Of a DNA stretch of 64,000 nucleotides, positions 17,247 to 25,705 are shown in pieces. How positions within the stretch are numbered: the stretch's first letter is position 1; every line of letters begins with the position of its first letter. This DNA comes from G965220075 sp965220075 (GTDB lineage: Bacteria > Chloroflexota > UBA11872): the NCBI GenBank assembly GCA_965220075.1, contig OZ244806.1, positions 2,418,001 through 2,482,000 on the forward strand, read 5' to 3'. The notes below the pieces were generated by a model. That model ran no database searches. It saw only the letters and a program-made list of their open reading frames with translations, and had not been told where the DNA came from. Both the position numbers and the translations under genes were made by a program.

Positions 17247-17854
17247 GCTCGGGGCGCCTGTTTCGGGTGCAGGCCTACCACCTGCCCGTCGCGGCCTGGA
17301 CCGGTTTCTCGCGCCGACCCGTCGAGCTCCACACGCCCGAGCTCGGCAAGCCTGGTGAGTATCTTGTGGGCGGAAGCCTGCGGCGTCTCACGATCGGTGT
17401 TTACGACGATCTCCGGCGCCAGGGGCGCCTCGTAGGGGTCGGAGATGCCGGTGAAATTGGCGATCTCGCCGGCCAGCGCTTTCTTGTAGAGACCCTTGGG
17501 ATCGCGCCGCACGAGCTCATCCAGCGAGCACTCGACAAAGACCTCCACGAAGTCACCCACCAGCTCGCGAACCTCCCGGCGTATCTCGCGATAGGGGGAG
17601 ATGGCCGAGACGAGCATCACGCCGCCCAGGCGCGTGCCCATGGCCGCCACCCAGCCAATCCGGCGTATGTTCTCGTCGCGGTCCTCCTTGGAAAAACCGA
17701 GGCCCTTGGTGAGGTACTGGCGGACCACGTCGCCGTCGAGCGACTCGACGGCCAACCCGCGGGCCCGCAACTCACCGCCGACGAGATCCGCGAGAGTTGT
17801 CTTGCCCGCACCGGACAGCCCGGTGAACCACACGGTGAATCCTGCGCTCGTCAC
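17243..17854 (-). CDS. cysC: adenylyl-sulfate kinase (APS kinase)
   Basis: 203 aa. Phosphorylates APS to PAPS. P-loop GLSGAGKTTLADLV near the N-terminus, SLDGDVVRQYLTKGLGFSKE (APS-binding), then DRDENIRRIGWVAAM, VSAISPYREIRREVR and the lid region FVECSLDELVRRDPKGLYKK. Typical members end near LAELG; this one has a ~25-residue Gly/Arg-rich tail. It overlaps sat by 4 bp and follows cysH by 85 bp. The neighbouring reductase looks APS-specific, so this kinase may serve sulfation rather than reduction. Confidence 0.93.
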   Translation of the reverse strand: MTSAGFTVWFTGLSGAGKTTLADLVGGELRARGLAVESLDGDVVRQYLTKGLGFSKEDRDENIRRIGWVAAMGTRLGGVMLVSAISPYREIRREVRELVGDFVEVFVECSLDELVRRDPKGLYKKALAGEIANFTGISDPYEAPLAPEIVVNTDRETPQASAHKILTRLAELGRVELDGSARETGPGRDGQVVGLHPKQAPRA

Positions 17855-17939
17855 GTAGCGGCCTCGCTTTCCAAGTGAAGGGTGTCGATTGCGATGGTTT
17901 GAGGTCGGTGATCGCGGCCTATCGAAGAAAGCGCCGCCC

Positions 17940-18656
17940 CTAGATTCGCCAGTGCAGGCCGCACTCGATCTTGCCGGTTCCGCGCCAGCGGCCCGCGCGG
18001 CCGTGCTCGCCGTTGCCCACGGCCGTGGTGCAGACGGTGCAGCCGAGACTGGGATAGCCCGCGTCGTGCAGGCGGTTATAGGGGACTGCGAATCGGTGAA
18101 TGTAGTCCCAGACCTGCCCCTCCGCCCAAGTGGCCAGCGGCGCGATCTTGGCGAGACCCAGACGGGGGTTCCACTCGACGATGGGCGTGCCGGCTCGTGT
18201 GGGCGACTGATCGCGCCGCAGTCCGGTAATCCAGGCGCGTTTGCCGGTCAGAGCCACCGCGTTTGGCGCGACTCTGCGGATGCCGCAGCAGGCGTCGGGA
18301 TCGTGCTTCCACAACTCGTCGCCGTGCCGGGCGGCCTGCTCGCCGAGCGACAGCGCGGGGGCGTATTCAACCGCGCGAAATCCGTAGCGGCGCTCTAGCT
18401 CGCGGCGGACTTCGTGCGTTTCATCGAAGAGCAGACCGGTGTCCAGGTAGTAGACCTCGACCCGATCGAGCCGGCTCGAGCGCGCCAGCATGTCCAGGAT
18501 GACAAGTCCCGACGGACCCCCGAACGAGCAGGAGAACGCGACGTCGGGCGCGTAGCTGTCGAGCGCCCAGGTGAGCACGTCCTCGGCGGCCGCCGACTCG
18601 AAACGGCGGCTGACCGCGGCAAGGTCGGGAGCTTCAACGGCAAGCGCGGAGCTCAT
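17940..18656 (-). CDS. cysH: CysH family reductase, APS-type with [4Fe-4S] cysteines
   Basis: 238 aa from ATG 18656, overlapping the sulfite reductase stop by 4 bp; a longer frame to 18710 would lie inside that gene. Reduces activated sulfate to sulfite with thioredoxin. Nucleotide loop SFGGPSGLVILDML; YYLDTGLLFDETH; ITGLRRDQSPTR. The iron-sulfur ligands are all present: C123-C124 (DACCGIRRV) and C206/C209 (GCTVCTTAV), plus the catalytic C232 in ECGLHWRI. This CC/CxxC set marks the APS-reducing branch, so adenylyl sulfate is the more likely substrate than PAPS. Confidence 0.92.
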   Translation of the reverse strand: MSSALAVEAPDLAAVSRRFESAAAEDVLTWALDSYAPDVAFSCSFGGPSGLVILDMLARSSRLDRVEVYYLDTGLLFDETHEVRRELERRYGFRAVEYAPALSLGEQAARHGDELWKHDPDACCGIRRVAPNAVALTGKRAWITGLRRDQSPTRAGTPIVEWNPRLGLAKIAPLATWAEGQVWDYIHRFAVPYNRLHDAGYPSLGCTVCTTAVGNGEHGRAGRWRGTGKIECGLHWRI

Positions 18657-20437
18657 ACGGCGCACTCGCCCTCGCCGCGCTCCAGCACGTAGAGCCTGTC
18701 GCGCTCCCAATCCACGAACTCCTGGCGCGTCTGCACGGAAAACTCAGGCGGGAGCTTGAGGTCGATCAATAGCCCTTCGAAGTACGGCTTGCCGGCCCGG
18801 TCTACGTACTCGTTGAAGGTCTCGTCATCGTCCGAGCGGTTTTCTTCGTAGTCCAGGATGAAGCGCTCGACGGCCACGGGGACCCGCTTGGCCGGCAGGC
18901 GGGACCTGAGCAGCATGCCCAGGCGCACGGCTGAACCGGCGCGCCGATTGCCGCCTAGGAACACGTGGTAGGCGGGCACCTGACGGTCGCCACTCTTGAT
19001 GGCCGCGCCGTGGAACCCAATGTTGCCGACGTGATGCATGCCGCAGGAGTTGGGACAGCCGCTCAAATTGATCAGGATCTGGCGCGTCAACGGGTCGCGG
19101 ATGCGCATCTCCTCGATCTTGGCCTGCACGCCGCGATTGAGGCCCATGGAGGAGGTGATACCGAGCTTGCAGCTGTCGGTGCCGGGGCAGCTCACGACAT
19201 CCGTGATCTCGAGCGCTCCGGGCATGCCCAGGCCAAGCGCGCGCAGGCCGCGCCACAGCGCATAGAGGCCGTTGCCGGGAATCCAGCGGAGCACGATGTT
19301 CTGCCAGTGAGTGACGCGCGCACGCCCGTTGCCGTACTCGCGCAGGAGACGCGCAAGTCCGCGAAACTGCTCGGGCCTGAGGTCACCCTGGTTGACCTTG
19401 GCTTCGACCGCAACGTAGCCGGCCTGCTTCTGCGGCAGCACGTTGGTGGCGCAAAAGCGCGCGAAGAGATCGCGGTCCTCTTCCGGGACCGCGGGCGCCT
19501 CGGCGGGTCCCCGCGGCGCCTCGGCTTCTTCATCGTCGATGAACAGCAGGTCCTCCACGGGGTAGTCCTGCTTGGCCCAGTCGCCCCGCAACTCCTCCTC
19601 CACCATCTCCCGAAACATTTCGATGCCTACCTTGTGCACCAGGAACTTGATGCGCGCCTTGGCGCGGTTGCGGCGCAGCTCGTCGGAGCGATTGAAGATG
19701 CGCAGCACGGCCTCGGAAACGCGCAAGTACTCGGAGATGGGCACGAAGTCGTCGAGCACAAAGGCGTTCTTGGGCATGATCGAGAGGCCGCCGCCCGTGA
19801 CCATGCGGAAGCCTCTGACTTCCTGGCCGTTCTCACGCCGAATCTGGGCGATGAAACCAAGGTCGTGAATGTCGGTGATCGCCCGGTCGGTCTCCGACCC
19901 GCTGAAGGCGACCTTGAATTTGCGGGGGAGCGATTGGGTGAGCGGCTTGCGCACGAAGTAGCGGATGAAGGCGCCCGCGTAGGGCGTGGCGTCGAACACT
20001 TCGTCATCGCAGATTCCCGCCCAGGGATCGCCGGTCACGTTGCGCACTGTGTTGCCGCAGGCCTCGCGCGTGGAGAGGCCGGCGGCGCCGAGGACCGGCA
20101 AGGCCATCGACGCCAGCGGCAGCGGCACGTGGTGGAACTGGACGTTCTCGCGTGTGGTGAGGTGGCCCTTCTTGAGCGGCGTGAAGCGCTCGGCCACCTC
20201 GGCCAGCGCGTCCAGCTGGTCGGCCGTGACTCCACCGAAAGGCAGCTTGACGCGCATCATCTGCACGTCCGCCTGCCGCTGGCCGTAGACTCCCTGCCGC
20301 AGCCGGAACGCCACAAAGCGATCCTCTTCGCGCTGGCCGTGGAGGAAGGCGGTGGCCTCCGTCCCGAAGTCCTCGAACTCGTCCTCGAGAATGGGAATGA
20401 CCTGGCCCGCCGCGTCCTTTGATTGGGTTACGGCCAT
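18653..20437 (-). CDS. sir: siroheme [4Fe-4S] nitrite/sulfite reductase, probably assimilatory sulfite reductase
   Basis: 594 aa. Reduces sulfite to sulfide (or nitrite to ammonia) with six electrons from ferredoxin. It shows the two tandem half-repeats of the family: TRENVQFHHVPL in the first half and the cluster/siroheme cysteines in the second, C-x5-C in SCPGTDSCKLGIT and C-x3-C in SGCPNSCGMHHVG. Sequence alone does not separate sulfite from nitrite reductases. The operon (cysH with 4-bp overlap, then cysC and sat) argues strongly for sulfite. First gene of the operon. A leader with a hairpin and an inverted repeat lies upstream. Confidence 0.9.
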   Translation of the reverse strand: MAVTQSKDAAGQVIPILEDEFEDFGTEATAFLHGQREEDRFVAFRLRQGVYGQRQADVQMMRVKLPFGGVTADQLDALAEVAERFTPLKKGHLTTRENVQFHHVPLPLASMALPVLGAAGLSTREACGNTVRNVTGDPWAGICDDEVFDATPYAGAFIRYFVRKPLTQSLPRKFKVAFSGSETDRAITDIHDLGFIAQIRRENGQEVRGFRMVTGGGLSIMPKNAFVLDDFVPISEYLRVSEAVLRIFNRSDELRRNRAKARIKFLVHKVGIEMFREMVEEELRGDWAKQDYPVEDLLFIDDEEAEAPRGPAEAPAVPEEDRDLFARFCATNVLPQKQAGYVAVEAKVNQGDLRPEQFRGLARLLREYGNGRARVTHWQNIVLRWIPGNGLYALWRGLRALGLGMPGALEITDVVSCPGTDSCKLGITSSMGLNRGVQAKIEEMRIRDPLTRQILINLSGCPNSCGMHHVGNIGFHGAAIKSGDRQVPAYHVFLGGNRRAGSAVRLGMLLRSRLPAKRVPVAVERFILDYEENRSDDDETFNEYVDRAGKPYFEGLLIDLKLPPEFSVQTRQEFVDWERDRLYVLERGEGECAV

Positions 20438-20480
20438 CGCAAGCCTCCGGGCTCGTTCGGCTCCATGCGCCGCCTGCGCG

Positions 20481-20503
20481 CTGCCGGCGGAAGGCGCCGG
20501 CAG
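20481..20503 (-). promoter_or_regulatory. hairpin in the sulfite reductase leader
   Basis: CTGCCGGC (20481-20488) and GCCGGCAG (20496-20503) form a perfect 8-bp stem with a 7-nt loop, ~45 bp before the ATG. No U-run follows on either strand, so it is not a standard terminator. It could stabilise the leader or be part of a larger regulatory fold. Confidence 0.35.
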
Positions 20504-20525
20504 TCGGCAAAGTTGACTTATTAGG

Positions 20526-20559
20526 TACGCAAAGTCTACATCACTGGTTGATTTGCGTA
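20526..20559. promoter_or_regulatory. 8-bp inverted repeat, candidate operator of the sulfate-assimilation operon
   Basis: TACGCAAA (20526-20533) and TTTGCGTA (20552-20559) are perfect inverted copies separated by 18 bp, in an AT-rich patch ~90-120 bp upstream of the sulfite reductase ATG. The placement and symmetry suit a dimeric or tetrameric regulator (for example Rrf2/CymR-like or LysR-like) at or near the promoter. It is the only strong dyad in the 218-bp gap. The regulator is not encoded nearby. Confidence 0.4.
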
Positions 20560-20655
20560 AATCTGAGCTTCGCCAAGCCTCGCGAGTCCCACCTGTGCAT
20601 CAACGCCGAGCCGTCGGGCCTTGGCGGTTGACTGACGCGGCGAGCCCGAGTGGCC

Positions 20656-21780
20656 CTAGACGTCTGTGTCGAACTCGTCGATTGAGGCCCAGCCGCCGCG
20701 CTTGGCCGAAGCCACGACGGCGTCGGTGAACAGCTGCACACGCCATCCGTCGTGCAGTCCGGGCTCGTCCGTCGGCCGGCCGGCGGCATGCGCGCGTATG
20801 GCCGGGAAGGCGTGCGCGGCGAACTGGTTGGCCGCTCCCACAGTCTCGAGGGACGCCGCCACCACGGGGTCCTCTTGGGGCCGCGCAAGACGCAGAGTAC
20901 CGGCCAGCCGATCGACCGAGAGCGACGCTTGGTCGCCGTGCAGCTCGAGGTCGGGCGCCAGGCCGGTGCGCAGGTAGGGCGCATGCGAGACCGCGAAGAC
21001 GCCCACGCTCCCGTTGTCCAGCTCGGTCGCGACGGCTCCGTAGTCGAACGCGGTGCCCTTTCGTGTTGGGGGGTCGGAAGACCCGCCGGAGGCGCGCGTC
21101 TCGGCCCAGGTCAGCGCTTCGTCCAGGTTGATGGCGCCAAGGTCGGGCTTGGGCGGGGTGATGACGTCGGCATGCGCCAGCACGCGCCGGGCCTCCAGCC
21201 CGGTCAACCAGCGGAGAGTGTCGTAGGCGTGCGAGCCGCCGTCGGCCACGCTGCCCGCGGTGGAGAGCTGCGCGTCATCGCGCCAGGTGGAGGGCATGGA
21301 GGCCGGGCGCGGATTGTGCCAGCGGTAAACGAAGGCGCGGATCTCGCCAAGCTCGCCGGCGGCGATGAGCTCGCGCGCTTTGGTGAAGACCGGCAGGCCG
21401 CGGGTCCAGAAGGGCACGAAGTGCCCGAGACCCCCCGTTTTGTAGGCGGACCACATCTCACGGGCCTGCCGCGCCGTGGTCGCCACCGGCTTCTCGCAGA
21501 CGACGTGCTTGCCGGCGCGTGCGCAGGCCATGACCATCTCGTGGTGCAGCGCGTCGGGAACGGCCACGAGCACCAGGTTCACTTGCGGATGCTCGACGAT
21601 CTCCATCCAGTCCGTGGTCACAAACTCGGCGCCGTCTTCGCGCGCCGCCGCCTCCAGCAGATCACGGCGGCGCGCACAGAGCGCGACGATGCGGGCGTCA
21701 TTGGGGGCCGCGCGAATCTGCTCTCGATAGGGCGTGCCGATGAACCCCGTGGCGCCGATCACCCCAACGCTGAATTGCAC
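20656..21780 (-). CDS. Gfo/Idh/MocA family NAD(P)-dependent oxidoreductase
   Basis: 375 aa from GTG 21780 (VQFSVGVIGATGFIG); an upstream in-frame extension to 21861 is unlikely. Family members oxidise or reduce a sugar, inositol or related hydroxyl. Rossmann motif VIGATGFIGTPYREQI, then the family EKP motif in HVVCEKPVATTARQA (Lys binds the substrate hydroxyl). A second-domain GGSHAYDTLRWLTG carries the catalytic His region. C-terminal beta-sheet domain is normal length. Substrate unknown. It is convergent with nothing and stands alone between the sulfate operon leader and mrfB. Confidence 0.85.
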   Translation of the reverse strand: MQFSVGVIGATGFIGTPYREQIRAAPNDARIVALCARRRDLLEAAAREDGAEFVTTDWMEIVEHPQVNLVLVAVPDALHHEMVMACARAGKHVVCEKPVATTARQAREMWSAYKTGGLGHFVPFWTRGLPVFTKARELIAAGELGEIRAFVYRWHNPRPASMPSTWRDDAQLSTAGSVADGGSHAYDTLRWLTGLEARRVLAHADVITPPKPDLGAINLDEALTWAETRASGGSSDPPTRKGTAFDYGAVATELDNGSVGVFAVSHAPYLRTGLAPDLELHGDQASLSVDRLAGTLRLARPQEDPVVAASLETVGAANQFAAHAFPAIRAHAAGRPTDEPGLHDGWRVQLFTDAVVASAKRGGWASIDEFDTDV

Positions 21781-21888
21781 CGCGGCTCCGCTCGTTTGCG
21801 ATGTGTGGGCCGGAGCTAGCGTAGTCGAAACGCCTCGACGCGGCGAAAATCCCCAATGCACGCGGCGCTCACGCCCGCCGGACGGCGG

Positions 21889-23142
21889 TCAGCGTGAGGC
21901 GCGGTCGGCCAGGCGCCGCTCCAGGCGTCGCAATCGGTGCGCCAGGGCAGGCTCGGCGAGCGGCAGTGGGGGGCTGGCCGGCACTGCGCGCGCCAGGCGC
22001 AGCGCCCGCAGTGTGCAATCGCGCGCAGCCGCGAAGTCGCGGCGGCGGTGCTCGTGATGCTTGGCCAGCTCCACCAGCGCCCACGCACTCGCCTGGCCGC
22101 GTTGTCCCGTCATGGCTCGCCACAAGTCGGCCGCCCGGGTCCAGTCCCCCGAGCGCTTGTAGTGCAGGCTGAGGCGGGTCTGCGCGGTTAGCAGGGCGCT
22201 TCCCGACAAGCCTGCCGCGAGGGCTTGGTCATAGGCGGCGGCCGCGGTGTCCCGATCGCCGGCCAGCGCGTGGCTGCCGGCCACGCCCAGCAGCTCCTCG
22301 GGCGTCAGCCGCACGTCGCTCCAGCCGCCGCAGGCGGTGCAGACGCGGTCGAGCAGCAAGGCCAGCGAAACGATGTCCTGCCGGTTGTGATCGAAGACCG
22401 GCCCCAGCATGCGCGCGTCGCCGCTATGCAGATAGTTGAAGTAGATCTCGGGAATCAGAGCGCTGGGCACGTCCGAGACTCTCCGCACGCCCAGTACGTG
22501 CTGCTCCAACGAGCCCAGGCTGCGGTCGCGCAAGCGGTACTTCCAGAGCCGCCGGGCCGCATGCAGAAGATCCAGCGACGAAAGGGCGTCCACCGAAGCG
22601 CGCATGCGGTTCATGATGAAGCGCGTCCGCAGGAGGGGCAGATCGAAGGCCGCGCCGTTGAAGGTGAGCACCCAGTCAAAGCGGCGCAACAGCGCGTCCA
22701 GGTGCGCCAGCATGGCCGGCTCGTCGGCCTGGTCACGCATGAAGAACTGGTCCACCCGCAGCGCGCCGCGCTCCACCCAACCGCAGCCCACCAGGAAGAC
22801 GTAGGTGCCGGCGCCGCCGGACAGCCCGGTGGTCTCGGTGTCGATGAAGAGCGCGCGCTCGAGCTCGAAGCCGCGCGCCTCCGCGTCGTTGAAGGCCACC
22901 GGCAACCCGCGGCGGGCGACGTCGTCCGGCCATCCTCGCGCGCGGGCGAGCGTGACGTCGTGAGTCTCGGAGGTCCAAAACATGGTGCCGCGGGCGACGT
23001 CCACGAGTTCTCCGTTCACGACGTTCTCGATGGCGACGGGTCCCGTTCCGTCGTAACCGCCGGTATCCGGGGGGCGCTCTTCGATCGCGTCGGGCGGCGC
23101 CCAAGCGCGCTCCCAGCGCACGCCGCGGGGATCAGGGGTCAC
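21889..23142 (-). CDS. mrfB: MrfB-like RNase H-fold 3'-5' exonuclease (YprB family)
   Basis: 417 aa. The exonuclease core has the DEDD-type acids: FIDTETTGLSGGAGTYVFLV (Asp, Glu), LTFNGAAFDLPLLRTRF (Asp) and HNRQDIVSLALLL (Asp). A C-terminal ~130-residue helical part with TPR-like spacing follows (ALVELAKHHEHR). In Bacillus subtilis MrfB (YprB) acts with the helicase MrfA (YprA) in a UvrA-independent mitomycin C repair route. Here the helicase gene is 58 bp upstream on the same strand, the same pairing, so this function is likely conserved. Confidence 0.85.
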   Translation of the reverse strand: MTPDPRGVRWERAWAPPDAIEERPPDTGGYDGTGPVAIENVVNGELVDVARGTMFWTSETHDVTLARARGWPDDVARRGLPVAFNDAEARGFELERALFIDTETTGLSGGAGTYVFLVGCGWVERGALRVDQFFMRDQADEPAMLAHLDALLRRFDWVLTFNGAAFDLPLLRTRFIMNRMRASVDALSSLDLLHAARRLWKYRLRDRSLGSLEQHVLGVRRVSDVPSALIPEIYFNYLHSGDARMLGPVFDHNRQDIVSLALLLDRVCTACGGWSDVRLTPEELLGVAGSHALAGDRDTAAAAYDQALAAGLSGSALLTAQTRLSLHYKRSGDWTRAADLWRAMTGQRGQASAWALVELAKHHEHRRRDFAAARDCTLRALRLARAVPASPPLPLAEPALAHRLRRLERRLADRASR

Positions 23143-23200
23143 GGCGAGCGTGCTATCGACGGGCGATGAGAAGCGGCCTTGCGAGCGGGCTTTCGCGACC

Positions 23201-25486
23201 TCAAGCCGGCCCCTCTGTCAGTCGCAAGGGGATGGCCTGCACGGCCGCGGCCCGCAGCGCTTTCAGAGTGGCGCGCTTGGCGCCCGATCCAGTCCCGACC
23301 GGCGGGCCTACGCAAGCCGGGCAGCCCTCGCGGCAATCACAGGCGTCCAGCAGCTTCGCAGCCGCTTCCACCACCTTGTCGTAGACCACGTACAGGCGCT
23401 CGGCCAGGCCGACGCCGCCCGGGTAGCGGTCGTAGAGGAAGAGCGTGGGTGCTCCGGTGAAGGGCGACTTGATCTCGCTCTTCGCGCCCAGGTCGCGCGG
23501 ATCGCACATCAGGTAGAGCGCGGCCACGTTGGGGAGAAGGTAGGAGACGCCCTGCAGCGCCGCTTCCACCTCCGCACGCGTGAGCGATTCCGCCAGCTCC
23601 CCGCTCATCCAGAGCCAGCAGGCCGTGGTGTGCATTTCCTGTTGGGGCAGATCGATCGTGCCCCAACCCACGTTGTCGTCGTCGCTGACGCGCAGCTTCT
23701 TGAAGATCGTGGGCACGGCCGTCACGCGCACGTCGCCCCAGGCGCGCGCCAGAGCCCCCTGCTCGACAGCCTCGAAATCGTCCAGCACCGCCACGTTGAC
23801 GCTCACGTTGGCCACGGTGTAGTGCTCCACCGAGACTTCCTCGACGTAAGCCTTGCCCTGATCCCAATCCAGCTTCTTGACGTGGAACTGGCGGCCGTCG
23901 TGCAGGTAGATCGCGTCCTCGTGCACGCGCGTCGGCGCCGAGAAGCGGTCGACTTGTCCGATGACGCGGGCCTGCGCGCCGTTCTCGACGATCACGACGT
24001 TGTCCAAAGTGCCCGTGCGCAGACTGACGAACTGGGCCGGGTAGTCCTCGGACGACCAGTGGTAGGCGCCGGCGGCCTTGTGCACGATGCGCGACTCCGC
24101 CAGCATGGCCAGCGCTTCCTGCGTGGTGGGTATTCCGAACTGCTCGTGCTCGGTGAACGGCAGCTCGAACGCGGCGCATTTGAGGTGGCTGGTGTAGAGG
24201 TAGACGTTGTCGGGATTGATGAGGCCGCTCTCCACCGGCGCGGCGAACACGAAATCGGGATTACGCACCAGAAACTGGTCCAGTGGGTTTGAGCCGGCCA
24301 CGAAAACGGCCAGCGAGGTCTCCTCGCGCCTTCCGGCGCGTCCGACCTGCTGCCAGAAGCTGGCCAGTGAGCCGGGATAGCCGCACAGCACCACCGCCTG
24401 CATCTGCCCGATGTCCACGCCCAGCTCCAGCGCGTTGGTGGCCACCACCGTGCGCACCGCGCCTTCGCGCAAACCGCGCTCGATGGCGCGGCGCTCGGCC
24501 GGCAGGTAGCCGCCGCGATAGCCGTGGACCTCGCCCCGGCCCGCGTGCGGTGCCCCGCGGATCTTGCTGAGCAGCAGCTCGGTGTCAGTGCGGCTGCGCG
24601 CGAACACGATCGACTGGATGTCGTTGCCCAGCAGGATCCGCGCGACCTCCGCGGAGGCGTCCAGCGCGGAGGCCCGCAGCCCTAGCTCGAAGTTGACGAC
24701 CGGCGGGTTGAGGAAGATCAGGTGCTTCTCGCCGCGCGGCGATCCGTCGTCGTCCACCAGGCTCAGATCGCGCCCGGTCAGCCGGTCGCCAAGCTGCTTG
24801 GGATTGGCGATGGTGGCCGAGCAGCAGATGATCTGAGGACGCGCGCCGTAGAAGTCCGCCACGCGCAGCAGGCGCCGCAGCACGTTGGCGAGGTGACTGC
24901 CAAAGACGCCGCGGTAGACGTGCAACTCGTCGATTACGACGTAGCGCAGGTTCTCGAAGAGGCGCGTCCAGCCGGTGTGGTGGGGCAGGATGCCCTGATG
25001 CAGCATGTCGGGATTGGTGACCACTATGTGCCCGGCCCGACGCACCGCGCGGCGCGCGCCGGGCGGAGTGTCGCCGTCGTAGGTGAAGGTCTTGATGTCG
25101 GCCTCGGCGGCCTGCACGAGCGCGTAGAGCTCGTCGAGCTGGTCCTGCGCCAGGGCCTTGGTGGGGAAGAGATAGATCGCGCGCGCCTGGGGATCGTCCA
25201 GGATGGCCTGCACGACCGGCAGGTTGTAGCAAAGAGTCTTGCCGGAAGCGGTGCCGGAGACGATGCATAGGTCCTCACCGTCGAGGACGCGCTCGATGGC
25301 CTCCGCCTGGTGCGTGTAGGGCGCGCCGATGCCGCGGTCGGCAAGGGCGGCGCGCAGCGCCGGCGCCACGCGCCGGGGCCACTCGGCCAGCCGCGCCGCG
25401 CGCGCCGGCCGCACTTTCCAAGCGGAAATGAAGGGCGCGAAGGCCGGTTCGCGCGATAGACGGTCGGCGAGCTGCGCGGCGTTCAC
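23201..25486 (-). CDS. mrfA: MrfA-like DEAD/DEAH-box DNA helicase with C-terminal zinc site (YprA family)
   Basis: 761 aa. SF2 helicase domains: Walker A VSGTASGKTLCYNLP (residues ~78-92), DELH box in VVIDELHVYRGVFGSH, motif III CSATIANP, and second-domain motifs VVATNALELGVDIGQMQ and QQVGRAGRR. The C-terminal domain (DUF1998-like) ends in the four-Cys cluster CDCREGCPACVG, which binds zinc in MrfA. It recognises and unwinds damaged DNA, and the exonuclease MrfB encoded next is its partner. The name Hrq1/YprA also covers this family. The gene is divergent from the low-GC island at 25.7 kb. Confidence 0.9.
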   Translation of the reverse strand: MNAAQLADRLSREPAFAPFISAWKVRPARAARLAEWPRRVAPALRAALADRGIGAPYTHQAEAIERVLDGEDLCIVSGTASGKTLCYNLPVVQAILDDPQARAIYLFPTKALAQDQLDELYALVQAAEADIKTFTYDGDTPPGARRAVRRAGHIVVTNPDMLHQGILPHHTGWTRLFENLRYVVIDELHVYRGVFGSHLANVLRRLLRVADFYGARPQIICCSATIANPKQLGDRLTGRDLSLVDDDGSPRGEKHLIFLNPPVVNFELGLRASALDASAEVARILLGNDIQSIVFARSRTDTELLLSKIRGAPHAGRGEVHGYRGGYLPAERRAIERGLREGAVRTVVATNALELGVDIGQMQAVVLCGYPGSLASFWQQVGRAGRREETSLAVFVAGSNPLDQFLVRNPDFVFAAPVESGLINPDNVYLYTSHLKCAAFELPFTEHEQFGIPTTQEALAMLAESRIVHKAAGAYHWSSEDYPAQFVSLRTGTLDNVVIVENGAQARVIGQVDRFSAPTRVHEDAIYLHDGRQFHVKKLDWDQGKAYVEEVSVEHYTVANVSVNVAVLDDFEAVEQGALARAWGDVRVTAVPTIFKKLRVSDDDNVGWGTIDLPQQEMHTTACWLWMSGELAESLTRAEVEAALQGVSYLLPNVAALYLMCDPRDLGAKSEIKSPFTGAPTLFLYDRYPGGVGLAERLYVVYDKVVEAAAKLLDACDCREGCPACVGPPVGTGSGAKRATLKALRAAAVQAIPLRLTEGPA

Positions 25487-25705
25487 TTCAGCCGGTACAC
25501 CAGTGGCTCTGCCTCCTTGAAGGAGAAGGGTGCCCGCGGCAACGGCCTCGGGTGGCCATTACGCTCATCATCTGCCCGTTACTGTACCGCCAGACGTGAT
25601 ACCGTACAAGAGACGAACATGGGGCAGGGAGAAGCGCTCAAGACCGCGAATGTGGTTGCAGACCCGCTTGTGAACACCTATGCGCTAGTGATCGGAGTCT
25701 AGTGG

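Noticed and set aside
18965..20422. 485-codon open frame on the + strand
   Set aside because: It is antisense to the sulfite reductase gene and arises from GC-rich codon periodicity; the sequence shows no family features.
25517..25702. 61-codon + frame just before the island gene
   Set aside because: Low-complexity N-terminus covering the mrfA promoter; at most a short leader from ATG 25619 could be real, but there is no support.
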